From assembly GCA_002426795.1 (NCBI GenBank), contig DINQ01000008.1:1-64000 (forward strand): a stretch of 64,000 nt of DNA. The letters run 5' to 3'. Made by a program: the position numbers and the translations under genes. The DNA comes from Bacteroidales bacterium UBA5536 (GTDB lineage: Bacteria; Bacteroidota; Bacteroidia; Bacteroidales; F082). Under the pieces are notes generated by a model. That model was not told the DNA's origin. It did not search any database and worked only from the letters and a program-made list of their open reading frames with translations. Of this stretch, positions 1 through 8,800 are shown one piece after another (the first letter of the stretch is position 1; every line of letters starts with the position of its first letter).

Positions 1-1265
1 TTGGTGTCAAACTCACTGCCTTTTTCGGTGAGGTCGGTGGCCTGACCGCTATACCAATACGTTATTGTGGGAAGGTTGGTGCCTCCGTCGTCTCTCAGAC
101 CATAGTTGGGTGCAGGTGGCGCGGCTTCTGTGACGGTGACTGTCCAGACTTTTTGTGTGTTGTCTTCGGCTGTCACGGTATAGTTCACCGGGTTGGTGAA
201 GTCTTGTGGTGTTCCGCTGCTCGGACTGATACTGGCGTTGGCTGAAACGGTGATCGTGGGGGTGAGGTTGGTCAAAGCGGTGCCATTGGCAACTTCGATG
301 GCCACGGTGGCGGCTGTCGTGTTGATGGTAGCGGCGCCTGTTTGTTCGGCCAGTGTGAAAGTGAGGATCTCTGCGTCGCTGCTTAAGCCTGCAACAGTAT
401 AGCTATAATTTGCGCCTCCATCATTATTCAGGTGAATGGTATACAAATCGTAATCTGTGCTTATGCCACTTACTGCAGAGCTAAAGGCGTAATAGCTGAC
501 AGTTTTGCCTTCGCTTTGGCCGGGAATGCTTGCCGTGCCACTGGTGCCGGTCATGTTGAATGTGGTCACTGCAGAATTCACCCAGTTGTCAGTTGTATAG
601 CGGAGGTAAAAAATCTCTTCTGCGGAGGCTACTGCCGAAATGGTGAGTGTGATCTCGGCTGCCTGGTTTTCGACAATATCAGCTGGCACAGAAAGCGAAG
701 AGAGCGTGACTGGCTCTGCAGAAAGTTCCATGAAGATGGCCCGTGAGGGAGCGTAACCGGCATCTTCCCAGTTCATACAATACCATTTGCCATTGGTGAT
801 TGTGATGCTGTTGTTGTCACCTGAGTTGTATGTGTAAGCTTGCAGACTGTTCATCGTCACGCTAACACCAGCCCATTTGTTGTTGAATGCACCATCGGTT
901 GGTCCACTCGTAAAAAGCCATTCGTAGGTACCGCCCACAAGGTCGGCTCCGCTGGCATCTACACTGAAAATGGTCTGATAACGGGAGGGTGCGCCAGGGA
1001 TAAGAGCGACTCTGCCGCCTGCAACTTGTGTTGCACTTGCCAATGCTAAATTATTTGTGGGTGGGTTTGTCCAGCTATTCCAGGCACCGGGCATGTTTAA
1101 TCCTTCAGGACCCCAAATCTGGGCATGAAGCATTGGGCTGTTGAACATAAAAACCAAAAGAAACAAAACGAAAAGTATTGCTCCTGTTTTCGCTTTTGAA
1201 GCTTTTTTTCCTTTTCCAAAATGCATTTTGTCAGCGGGCGCCGACACCAGGGTAAAATTCATCAT
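1..1265 (-). CDS. Secreted modular protein, N-terminal part (C-terminus beyond window)
   Basis: An open frame runs from an ATG at 1265 (a second ATG at 1262, a third at 1226) through base 1 without a stop, so at least 421 residues are present and the C-terminus lies outside. The third start gives the more usual signal peptide: MHFGKGKKASKAK, then a hydrophobic run (GAILFVLFLLVFMF) and a cleavage-like LHA-Q. Residues ~50-175 form a Trp-rich module (GAWNSWTNPP, WLFTSGP). Residues ~180-270 look like an Ig-like beta module. Residues ~280-395 resemble the DUF5018-type repeat (AEILTFTLAEQTGAATI ... DNTQKVWTVTVTEA). No catalytic domain is visible in the part present. It is probably a T9SS cargo or a carbohydrate-related surface protein, which is inference. 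A TATATTTG element at 1324-1331 could drive it. Confidence 0.85.
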   Translation of the reverse strand, partial: MMNFTLVSAPADKMHFGKGKKASKAKTGAILFVLFLLVFMFNSPMLHAQIWGPEGLNMPGAWNSWTNPPTNNLALASATQVAGGRVALIPGAPSRYQTIFSVDASGADLVGGTYEWLFTSGPTDGAFNNKWAGVSVTMNSLQAYTYNSGDNNSITITNGKWYCMNWEDAGYAPSRAIFMELSAEPVTLSSLSVPADIVENQAAEITLTISAVASAEEIFYLRYTTDNWVNSAVTTFNMTGTSGTASIPGQSEGKTVSYYAFSSAVSGISTDYDLYTIHLNNDGGANYSYTVAGLSSDAEILTFTLAEQTGAATINTTAATVAIEVANGTALTNLTPTITVSANASISPSSGTPQDFTNPVNYTVTAEDNTQKVWTVTVTEAAPPAPNYGLRDDGGTNLPTITYWYSGQATDLTEKGSEFDT

Positions 1266-1323
1266 AGGTTGGTCGTTTGGTGGTTGACTGCCTGTCAATG
1301 TCTAACAACATGAACAAGTTATC

Positions 1324-1331
1324 AAATATAA
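1324..1331 (-). promoter_or_regulatory. Candidate Bacteroidota -7 element for the leftmost gene
   Basis: On the minus strand this reads TATATTTG, an exact match to TAnnTTTG, about 60 nt ahead of the ATG at 1265. A TTTG lies upstream, but with a longer than usual spacer (~24 nt), so the -33 element is doubtful. Confidence 0.35.
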
Positions 1332-1577
1332 AGTATATATATTGTTTATATGAACAAAATACATCATATATCTTAAAAAAATGGATCGCAAACGTTTGTG
1401 GAACAATTGGTCGAAGAAAAAGTTTTAGCCAAGCTGAACAATCTAAATCCAGAAAAAAGTCTTAAGAGCTATGTATTGATTCAAGATTCAAGATTCATGT
1501 CAATTTTCAAAAAAAGTTTGGAAGAACGCATTACCCTTTTAACACAAACCCATCAACGCTTAAACACTTGAACGCGC

Positions 1578-1682
1578 TTAACCACGTAGTCCACAGAGGT
1601 TTACACTAAGTTCACAGAGTCATTTTCATTTTATATTTCTTCTTTGTGTTCTTTGTGATTGCTCTGTGTTCTTTGTGGTTAG
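1578..1682. repeat. Short interspersed repeat-like element ('ccacagag/ctttgtggtt' type)
   Basis: In the 513-nt gap between the leftmost gene and the small gene ending at 1779, this ~105-nt stretch starts with TTAACCAC and ends with GTGGTTAG, so TAACCAC/GTGGTTA form inverted ends. Inside are repeated words (ttctttgtg three times; cacagag twice). I recall similar 'accacaaagaacacaaag' stretches scattered between genes of unrelated environmental bacteria; this is recollection, not a search. The rest of the gap (1332-1577) is AT-rich and shows no gene. Confidence 0.5.
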
Positions 1683-1722
1683 GTTTTTTCATCCTAAAGG
1701 ACAGACACTAAAATTTATGCAT

Positions 1723-1755
1723 AAAAAAACTCCTGCCACAAATATGACAGGAGTC
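1723..1755 (-). terminator. Rho-independent terminator after the 83-aa gene
   Basis: On the minus strand a ten-pair stem, ACTCCTGTCA / TGGCAGGAGT with one G-T pair, is followed by seven T residues. It lies 24 nt beyond the stop codon of the small gene and closes the two-gene unit 4544-1779. Confidence 0.85.
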
Positions 1756-1778
1756 TTGTATGCCGAACGGTCTGGCTT

Positions 1779-2030
1779 CTATGCTTCCGGTTCGTCTTTT
1801 TGTTGCCAGGCTTTGTAGACCTTCTTGCCGCCATAGGCAGCGCCCAATACCAGTAAAATGCCAAGGCCGCTTCCAATGGGAGCGCTGTTACTGCCGGCTT
1901 CCTGATTTCCACTTTGCCCATGACTTCCTGGAGGATCTGGTGGGCTTTGTTGTGCATTTATCTGATAATCCATTGGTAAGGAAAATACAACGATTAACGT
2001 AATTTGAATTAGCATCTTTTTCATCGTCAT
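1779..2030 (-). CDS. Small secreted protein with C-terminal hydrophobic tail
   Basis: 83 residues. A signal peptide (MTMKKMLIQITLIVVFSLP ... NAQ) is followed by a Pro/Gly/Ser/Asn-rich linker (QSPPDPPGSHGQSGNQEAGSN), then APIGSGLGILLVLGAAYGG as a single membrane-spanning or sorting-like helix, and a basic tail (KKVYKAWQQK). I have seen this layout, PPxPPGxHG linker followed by AP-I-G-x-G-L and a KK-rich end, in many short Bacteroidota proteins. It resembles the short sorting tails (PID-CTERM-like), but that name is not certain here. It starts 12 nt after the stop of the 833-aa T9SS gene, so the two are very likely co-transcribed. Function unknown; it may be processed or anchored in the envelope. 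Confidence 0.8.
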   Translation of the reverse strand: MTMKKMLIQITLIVVFSLPMDYQINAQQSPPDPPGSHGQSGNQEAGSNSAPIGSGLGILLVLGAAYGGKKVYKAWQQKDEPEA

Positions 2031-2042
2031 AAATATTTCTGG

Positions 2043-4544
2043 TTATTGAACGTTGATTTTTACACTCCTGGCTTCTTTGGCATCGGAAAGCCTCACCAAA
2101 TAAACTCCTTCTGGTAGGTTAAGCGGCACCGACTGCAAGCCTTGTGCGTTGTTAGTCTGTTGCATGACCAAACGACCCTGCAGGTCGTAAACTGCCAGTT
2201 GTGCCTGATCTAAAGTACTGTTGACATACAGGCGATTGTCATACACATAGGCATTGAGCGAAGGTGTCTGATCCTGTTCACCCAAGCCAACCACACCAAA
2301 ATGGAGGAGAAAACGGTCGGGGCAGTCGGATGGACTTGCAACGAAGCGATAGTTTTCTACCTCTGTTAGGTCGCATTGAAAGCCATTCAATTGATCTTCA
2401 AGTATTACCGTTTGTTCACTAAAAATTCCTGTGTTTTCGGATAAACTCATAAAATAGGGACCTTCAGCAGGGACTAAAATTTCAACTGGAATTACCGCAG
2501 ACTCATTAATCTCAGGAATACTGTTTATAGAAACATTTACATTATCGCTAGTCTTGGCATATACTTGGGGCATCTGATTGTCAAAGCTAAAAAACTTCAA
2601 TGCATCACACCTATCTCTTTCGAGTGCTGATTCACTATTGATTACAATAGCCAATTCATCATAATTTATAGAATTACCAACTAATATTTTTACAAGAGAC
2701 CCTTCCTCTTTTGATTTAAGGAATGTACTGCCATGAGTCTGAATTTCAGGAGTAAATGAAAATGTTTCACCATCGTTCTCACTTTTCAATAAAACAAAAA
2801 ATCCCTGATTTGGAGCAATTATGTCATTTATTGATTCATATCCAGGACCTCCTGATTTCGATTCATTGTATATGTAGGCATAATTGTCTACAAATTGTGT
2901 TTTTGTTGCTAGACTCCAGTCTATTGCAGAAGGATAGGGGTTACCCAACAGATTTGCCCCAACATAATTTGTTCCAGTATTATAAGTTAGCGTTGGAGAT
3001 GCAATCGTTCCTTTGTTAATCGTTCCAGTGAATTCAAAGGAAGCATTTGAGTAGGTTTCAGAATACGCAACCAAATAACCTCTACCATTTACAAATTGAG
3101 CGTCAAAGCTGCCATTAACATTACCAGATACATCCGCTCTGATGTTGATCCAAGGTGTTGTGGCATTTGATTCATCAAAACTATAAAAATCAAAGGTCAG
3201 TGGTAAAAATCCGTTTGGCACAAAGTCTGAGCCAATAATCGTTTGGTTACTCACAGGAGATGAAAGAAAATGCCAACCATTGTCATTTGCAATCGTGCGC
3301 TGCATTGTGAATGTTCCATTGATTGTAAGATTTTCAGCACCGATTAAAGAAGCTCCATCTTGGATGGTGATATCGTTACATATGGCAGATGAATTGAGAG
3401 TTACGGCTCCGGCAATGGTAACATTTGTTGAAGAAGATGGCAATCCATTGTTCCACATCGATCCATCAAGCCAATTACCATTACCAGAAAAAACTGAGGT
3501 TGAAGGGTTACTTGTGGCAATGTTATAGGTGAAATTATCGATAAATACTCTCTCACCATTTGTTGAAACAACCTTAATTACGAATTGACCGGCACTTAGG
3601 CCACCAAAACTAGTAACACTTTGATTGAAAGTGACCCAATCAGAAGCATTATTAAAAGCTGCATTATTAAGCGTTCCATTTGATCCAATTGATGAAGCAA
3701 TTGTCCATGTTGAACCACCATCAAAACTATACGAAACAACAGCATCACATTCAGGATCCGAATCCCACCTTCTCGCGTCAAACCCAAAACTACAAAAGTA
3801 TTCATTGGAATTTAGCGAAGCTTTATAAGTTGCTGTCCAATTCACTGAATTATCTTTTAATCGCCATGAATAGGTTCCGTGTGCACTCGCAAAACCATCT
3901 TGAATCACAGTAGTACCTCTCATTGCAGGACCACCCGTAAAGGCCCATTTGCCCTCTTCATAAAGATGGTCAGATGCATATGAAGTTAGAGATGTTGATC
4001 CTTGTTTCCAATGCTGGGGGAAATCAAAATCAATTATCTCTTCTGCATTAGTTATTGTGACTTCATCAATATAAACAGTTGCTCCGGTGCGATAAAACTT
4101 CACTCTATTAACACTTAGGTTTTCAATTGTAAATGTTTTATATACTGTATTTTGATCGAATGAAATAGGAGATTCGGGAATCTGATACCAATTTTCACCG
4201 CCATCTTCAGAAACCTGAATTTGCAAACCACCACTTGCTGTACTTGCTGTAATATAAAATGACAACTGACCAACACCACTATTTAAAAATGGAGAAATTA
4301 TCTCAGAACCTGTTTCACTTTTCAGTTGACATGAATAAGTCCCATTGCTAACACCTTCTGTCCCTCTCACAACTTGATTTAAAGATCCTAACCAAGTACC
4401 TGAACTTAATTCATAATTAGTTATTGCTGAATAAGACGTTGGTAAGCCAGTTTCGAAGCTTTCATAAATCTGCCCCAAACCCCTCACTGGATTTAGTGAC
4501 ATCGCCATGGCCATCAGGCCTAAAAAAAGTAGTTTGTGTTTCAT
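2043..4544 (-). CDS. T9SS type A sorting domain-containing secreted protein
   Basis: 833 residues. The signal peptide is MKHKLLFLGLMAMAMSLNPVRG. Two beta-sandwich modules of the 'FETGLP...' kind follow (residues ~28-165 and ~175-345), each with a strand pattern like choice-of-anchor/MAM-type modules (SEDGGENWYQI; YSFDGGSTWTI). Residues ~355-420 are a beta-helix-like stretch (NVTIAGAVTLNSSAICNDITIQDGASL), followed by a region common in Bacteroidota surface proteins (DNGWHFLSSPVSNQTI). The last ~75 residues are a T9SS sorting domain (VYDLQGRLVMQQ ... LPEGVYLVRLSDA ... SVKINVQ). It is probably exported across the outer membrane and attached to the cell surface or released. No enzyme motif seen. 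First gene of a two-gene unit with the 83-aa gene. Confidence 0.9.
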   Translation of the reverse strand: MKHKLLFLGLMAMAMSLNPVRGLGQIYESFETGLPTSYSAITNYELSSGTWLGSLNQVVRGTEGVSNGTYSCQLKSETGSEIISPFLNSGVGQLSFYITASTASGGLQIQVSEDGGENWYQIPESPISFDQNTVYKTFTIENLSVNRVKFYRTGATVYIDEVTITNAEEIIDFDFPQHWKQGSTSLTSYASDHLYEEGKWAFTGGPAMRGTTVIQDGFASAHGTYSWRLKDNSVNWTATYKASLNSNEYFCSFGFDARRWDSDPECDAVVSYSFDGGSTWTIASSIGSNGTLNNAAFNNASDWVTFNQSVTSFGGLSAGQFVIKVVSTNGERVFIDNFTYNIATSNPSTSVFSGNGNWLDGSMWNNGLPSSSTNVTIAGAVTLNSSAICNDITIQDGASLIGAENLTINGTFTMQRTIANDNGWHFLSSPVSNQTIIGSDFVPNGFLPLTFDFYSFDESNATTPWINIRADVSGNVNGSFDAQFVNGRGYLVAYSETYSNASFEFTGTINKGTIASPTLTYNTGTNYVGANLLGNPYPSAIDWSLATKTQFVDNYAYIYNESKSGGPGYESINDIIAPNQGFFVLLKSENDGETFSFTPEIQTHGSTFLKSKEEGSLVKILVGNSINYDELAIVINSESALERDRCDALKFFSFDNQMPQVYAKTSDNVNVSINSIPEINESAVIPVEILVPAEGPYFMSLSENTGIFSEQTVILEDQLNGFQCDLTEVENYRFVASPSDCPDRFLLHFGVVGLGEQDQTPSLNAYVYDNRLYVNSTLDQAQLAVYDLQGRLVMQQTNNAQGLQSVPLNLPEGVYLVRLSDAKEARSVKINVQ

Positions 4545-5053
4545 GTTGTTTCATTTTTGGTTATTATACATGTGATGAATTAAGCAGGCAAGTAAAACAA
4601 GCCATGTTAATTCCATCAAAAATTCAAATGAAATCATGTTGAAGAATTATCCGCTAAAGTAAAATTGGTCGAATGGAATAGAAACTTATTCGTCGCCAAA
4701 TCAATCCGTATGGCTGTCTGATCGATAAACATGCAGGGATAATTCTGCAGTATCAGTTGATAAAGAACGCTGTTCCTTTAGCTTCCAAAACTGGAAATTA
4801 GCATCCAGCATGCCGGAAACATTGGTTTCGTCTCTATCTCAATCAATAATAAGCGATCTTTTTCTTTGGGGTAAGAAGAATATGACGCTAAATTAAGAAT
4901 GGAAAAATTAAATTAAAAATATTGCTGTACATTTTTTTTGCCCCAATAAAAAAAATTGGTAATAAAAACCATTTATGGGCGCTTGAACTAACCTATTGAA
5001 AACAAAAAGCCCCCGCTTTCACGGAGGTTTTCTGGGTTCAGCATAATTTGCTG
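4545..5053. other. Non-coding stretch, AT-rich
   Basis: No credible coding frame. It holds the upstream region of the 833-aa gene; on the minus strand near 4663 there is TACTTTAG, a one-off match to TAnnTTTG. At ~5004-5030 lies a degenerate hairpin (gcccccg ... cggaggttttc) that corresponds to the intact terminator at 5753-5784. Confidence 0.5.
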
Positions 5054-5161
5054 TTATCTTACAATAAGCTTGATAGCAAAGCTGCCGGCATTGTTCTGGA
5101 TACGGATCACGTACACGCCAACGGCCGGTTGGTGGCTCAAAGTGTGGTTTCCAGCTCCGTT
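5054..5161 (-). pseudogene. Truncated duplicate of a T9SS C-terminal sorting tail
   Basis: On the minus strand 35 codons plus a TAA read NGAGNHTLSHQPAVGVYV, then IRIQNNAGSFAIKLIVR, almost the same as the last 35 residues of the 2839-aa gene at 5805 (NGAGNHTVSHQLAAGVYV, IRIQNSAGSFATKVIVR). Nucleotide similarity extends past the stop into the terminator hairpin (5003-5053 versus 5753-5804), but stops abruptly upstream at 5161. There is no start and no rest of the gene. This is a decayed remnant of a duplicated 3' end, left by deletion or recombination between sorting-domain genes. Confidence 0.85.
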
Positions 5162-5310
5162 TTTAAAGCAGCACCGCTTTTATTGGCAGCACGGTCATAA
5201 TAACCTGCCATTTGAATATGATAATCCTAGTACTTTCATCCATATCAACTAAGGAGTTGCATACCTAATTTTCTGCGATAGTATTTTTCATTCGCCCCAA
5301 TTCCACCATT

Positions 5311-5752
5311 AGAAAAAAACGATTATTTATCTGTTTACTTTGCCCGGTTTTGTTCTTACTTCGCCCGCGTACGCAAAAAAAAACAACTGTTCATGCGCTT
5401 ACTTCCCCGGTTTCGTCCTTACTTCATCCGCGCACATAAAAAAAACAACCGTTCATGTGCTTACTTCGTCTGGTTTTGTCCTTACTTCGTCCGCGCACAC
5501 AAAAAAAACAACTGTTCATGCGCTTACTTTGCCCGGTTTCGTCCTTACTTCGTCCGAGCAAACAAAAAAAACAACTGTTCATGCGCTTACTTTGTCCGGT
5601 TTCGTCCTTACTTCGTCCGCGCAAACAAAAAAAACAACTGTTCATGCGCTTACTTTGTCCGGTTTTGTCCTTACTTCGTCCGCGTACATAAAAAAAACAA
5701 CTGTTCATGGGCTTACTTTGCCCGGTTTTATCCATGCTTCTTACAGACAACC
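5311..5752. repeat. 63-bp tandem repeat array (minisatellite), about seven units
   Basis: A-tracts of 7-9 A start at 5313, 5375, 5438, 5501, 5564, 5627, 5690 and 5753, exactly 63 nt apart except the first (62). Each unit reads roughly: A-tract, caactgttcatgcgcttact, then a 'ttgcccggtttcgtcc' block, ttacttcgtccgcgc and the next A-tract. The first and last units are degenerate; the last A-tract forms the left flank of the terminator of the 2839-aa gene. Because 63 is a multiple of 3 and the unit lacks stops in several frames, long but meaningless frames appear on both strands. Possible roles: recombination hot spot, bent DNA, or a relic of a duplicated coding end. Confidence 0.95.
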
Positions 5753-5784
5753 AAAAAAAAGCCCCCGTTTTCGCGGGGGCTTTT
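5753..5784 (-). terminator. Terminator of the 2839-aa gene (symmetrical)
   Basis: A seven-pair GC stem (gcccccg / cgggggc) with loop ttttcg. On the minus strand it is followed by eight T residues, 21 nt after the stop of the giant gene. On the plus strand only four T follow, so it acts mainly on the minus strand. Confidence 0.9.
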
Positions 5785-5804
5785 CAGTTCAGCAAAGTTT
5801 GCTG

Positions 5805-8800
5805 TTATCTTACAATGACCTTGGTAGCAAAGCTGCCGGCACTGTTCTGGATGCGGATCACGTACACGCCAGCAGCCAGTTGGTGGCTCACAGTGTGGTT
5901 TCCGGCTCCGTTGAGTTGTTGTTGCAACAAGGGTTGTCCCATCAGGTTAAACACACTGAAGGTGAACGAAGTCTCGTTGCTTTCGATCACAAAGGCATTG
6001 CGGCTGTTCCAGACCTTGTAGTTGGCTGCCATGGCCTCGGGCAAACCAATCTCGATCAGGTCGATCACAAGCACATCATCAACACCACCGGCAGGATTCA
6101 CGGTCGAAGTGGTTCCCCATACACCATCGGGCGCTTCGTAGGTTTTGATGATGCTGCCATCGGCCAGGTCGCGTACCTCAATCAACTGCACGCCATTGGC
6201 ATTCACATTCGGGATGATGGTTCCCCATGAGCCGTTCACACCGGCAACATCTTCGCGGTAGAAGGCTGCATACTGGGTCACATCGGCAAAGGCAACACCT
6301 GTAGATTCAACGCTGGTTCCGGCCAGCGGACGACCATCGCGGTTGTTGTTGTCGTAAAGGAATACGAAGCTCTTGGGCAGATCGCCTGAAGTGGCACGCA
6401 AAGCAGTTCCCTGTGTTGGGTCGGCCTCAGTTCCGAATGTGATGACAGTGGCAGCGGTCGAAGTGGTTAACCAAAGGACAGCATTCGTTCCTTCATTTCC
6501 ATCATTCAGTCGGATACGCATGAACACTTCGTTGCCAGGTGTGAAGCGGGCGTTACCTGTTGGCTCGGTGATAAACCATCCGGTATAGCTTCCGGCTGCA
6601 TCGGTAGTGAAGGTGCCATAAGCGCCGTCGGTTCCGAGGTTCGGACTGCTGGTACGAACGAAATCTCCATCCTGGTTCACAAAGATCACGTTACCGGCTC
6701 CGTTTGTGGTTGGGTCATCTGTTGAAATGACAGCCTGGTTGATGAAGCGATAGGTTGCATTGGGTTCCAGGTTAGAAAGTGTGGCCTGGTAAGCAAAAGG
6801 AATGCGGTTGTTGTTTGTACCGTTGAGTCCTTCGATAAATTGTGGTACCATTTCGGCAGTGATGGCCGGAACAAGTACGTCGGTTACTTCACCGTTCAGG
6901 GTAACAAATTTGTCAGGTGCACCGCCACCACTGTGGGTGATGGTTTCGCCTTCGTACAGGCCAATAGGGAGGTCTGCTTTCAGACGGACATAAACCATTA
7001 CCGGTTGACCGGTGATCACGCCGTCAGCAAAGGCAAAGCTGAGCGAACTTCCGAAGGTAGCGTCGTCATCTGAAATCTCATAGTTGTCAGGTGCTGTGAG
7101 GCTGATATCACCTGTTCCAACCAGGTTCTGGGCCGACAGGCTATAGCTTTGTGAAGCTGACGGGCCGTTGCCAATGATGTAGGTAAAGCCATTCAGTGTA
7201 GAAGGATTGGCAATGATTACCGGGTCGGTGCTGCCACCGCCAAAATCGGACAGGCTGCGGGCCACGAGTTGCATGGTCGACTGGTATTGCAATATCACAC
7301 CTGTAACATCGATGGTTGTCGAAGGAATGGGTGTACCCATATAATCCACATCACCATACTGGGTGCGGAAAACTCCAGAACCACTGGGGTCGCTGATATC
7401 GTAATTGGTGCTCACCACAAAGTCGCCGGCATCAGCAAAATCTACTGCGAGCACCTTAACCAACTGTCCCTGGTATGAATCATCCAGTTCAGCCAATTCA
7501 ACTTCAGCAGGAACAACAGTATTACCCGTACTTGTCGGAGCACCCGGATCAGCCGTGGGCACAAACTCCAGCATGTTCTGGTACAAGGTAAGCGTACCGG
7601 TAATGCCGGTGATACCGTCATACAAATCGTAAGTGGTCGTGATAATGCCCGGACTGTCATCAATCATGATGGCTGCTGAGGCATCCTGGATATATTTCTG
7701 GTTGCGGGTGCTGCTCTGGAAAGTCAGGATGGCTTCGCCAGTCAGCTGGTAAACAGTACCATCGGTTGCTCCCTGACGCAGGGCGAAAATGTTGGCAACA
7801 GGCACTATATCCGTAAAGGTATAGGTTGCGCTTGAAACCGGACTGTTGTCGTAGCCGTCTTTTTCGCCATAGGCCCAGAGTGTTTTGTCTTCAGCCACAT
7901 TCACTGGTGCTGTGTAAAGGGTCCATGGACCGGAAGCGGAGTTTTCGCTGTAGTACAAGGTTGCACCAGCGGTTGAAGTGCTGATGGTGACATCAACCGG
8001 GTTGGTGTAAGATCCTGCCGGAGGATTGAACGATGGTGAAGCCACAACAGGGGTACCACCAGCCGGAGCTACGGCATCTTCCCATGTTGTTGCAACGCGG
8101 ATACCGTCGACAACCACATGCATCGAACTGCTGTATTGGCGCAAAGCGATACTTCCCACATTGGCAGGGCCTGAAGTCTCAACAAATTCTGCATCAGCTG
8201 TTGCTGGCTCTGCACCAGGGAAGCTGTTGAAGACATACATACTTGATGTCTGAGTTGCCACATCAAATTTCATCACCACCAGGGTATTGGCGCCAGCTGT
8301 GATTGGCACATAGGTATCCGGAGCTGATTGTCCAATGCCCAGTCCGTCGCCGGTTGCATTAACCCAGATACGGGTGAAGTAGGTTGTTCCGATGGTTTCC
8401 TGTCCGAAGTGGATGAAATACCCTGCAGCGGCGTTGTCAGCTGTGTTTACAATGAAGGCCGCATACACGGTACCAACTGTTTGTGGTGCATAGGTACGAT
8501 GAACGTCCTCGCCTGTGTTATCAAGCAGGGCAGCACCACCGATATCGGAGCCGGCATAGCCGTCGAATGAGAGTCCTCCGGTGACTGTTGGAGGTTCGTT
8601 TCCTGCACCACTGTGGGCAGTCCAACCGTTGTCGCTGAGGTTCGTGCCAATTGGATATTCAAAATTGTCAACCAACAGCAATCCACCTGCGCCAGGCTCG
8701 GTTACTGTTCCGCTCAGGGTTACCGTTTTATTGGTAGCACCTGCAGAGCTTGCAACAATTTGTTCTCCGTTGTAGGTACCTGCTGTCAGGCCTGCTGCCA

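Noticed and set aside
5003..5161. Insertion sequence behind the duplicated tail
   Set aside because: No transposase, no terminal inverted repeats and no target duplication are visible.
5311..5752. Possible CRISPR array
   Set aside because: Whole 63-nt units repeat with no unique spacers, and no cas genes are present.
5340..6230. Long open frames across the 63-bp array on both strands, such as a repetitive 296-residue frame
   Set aside because: They result from a 63-nt (21-codon) unit without stops; the frames lack signal or domain features and run antisense into the 2839-aa gene.
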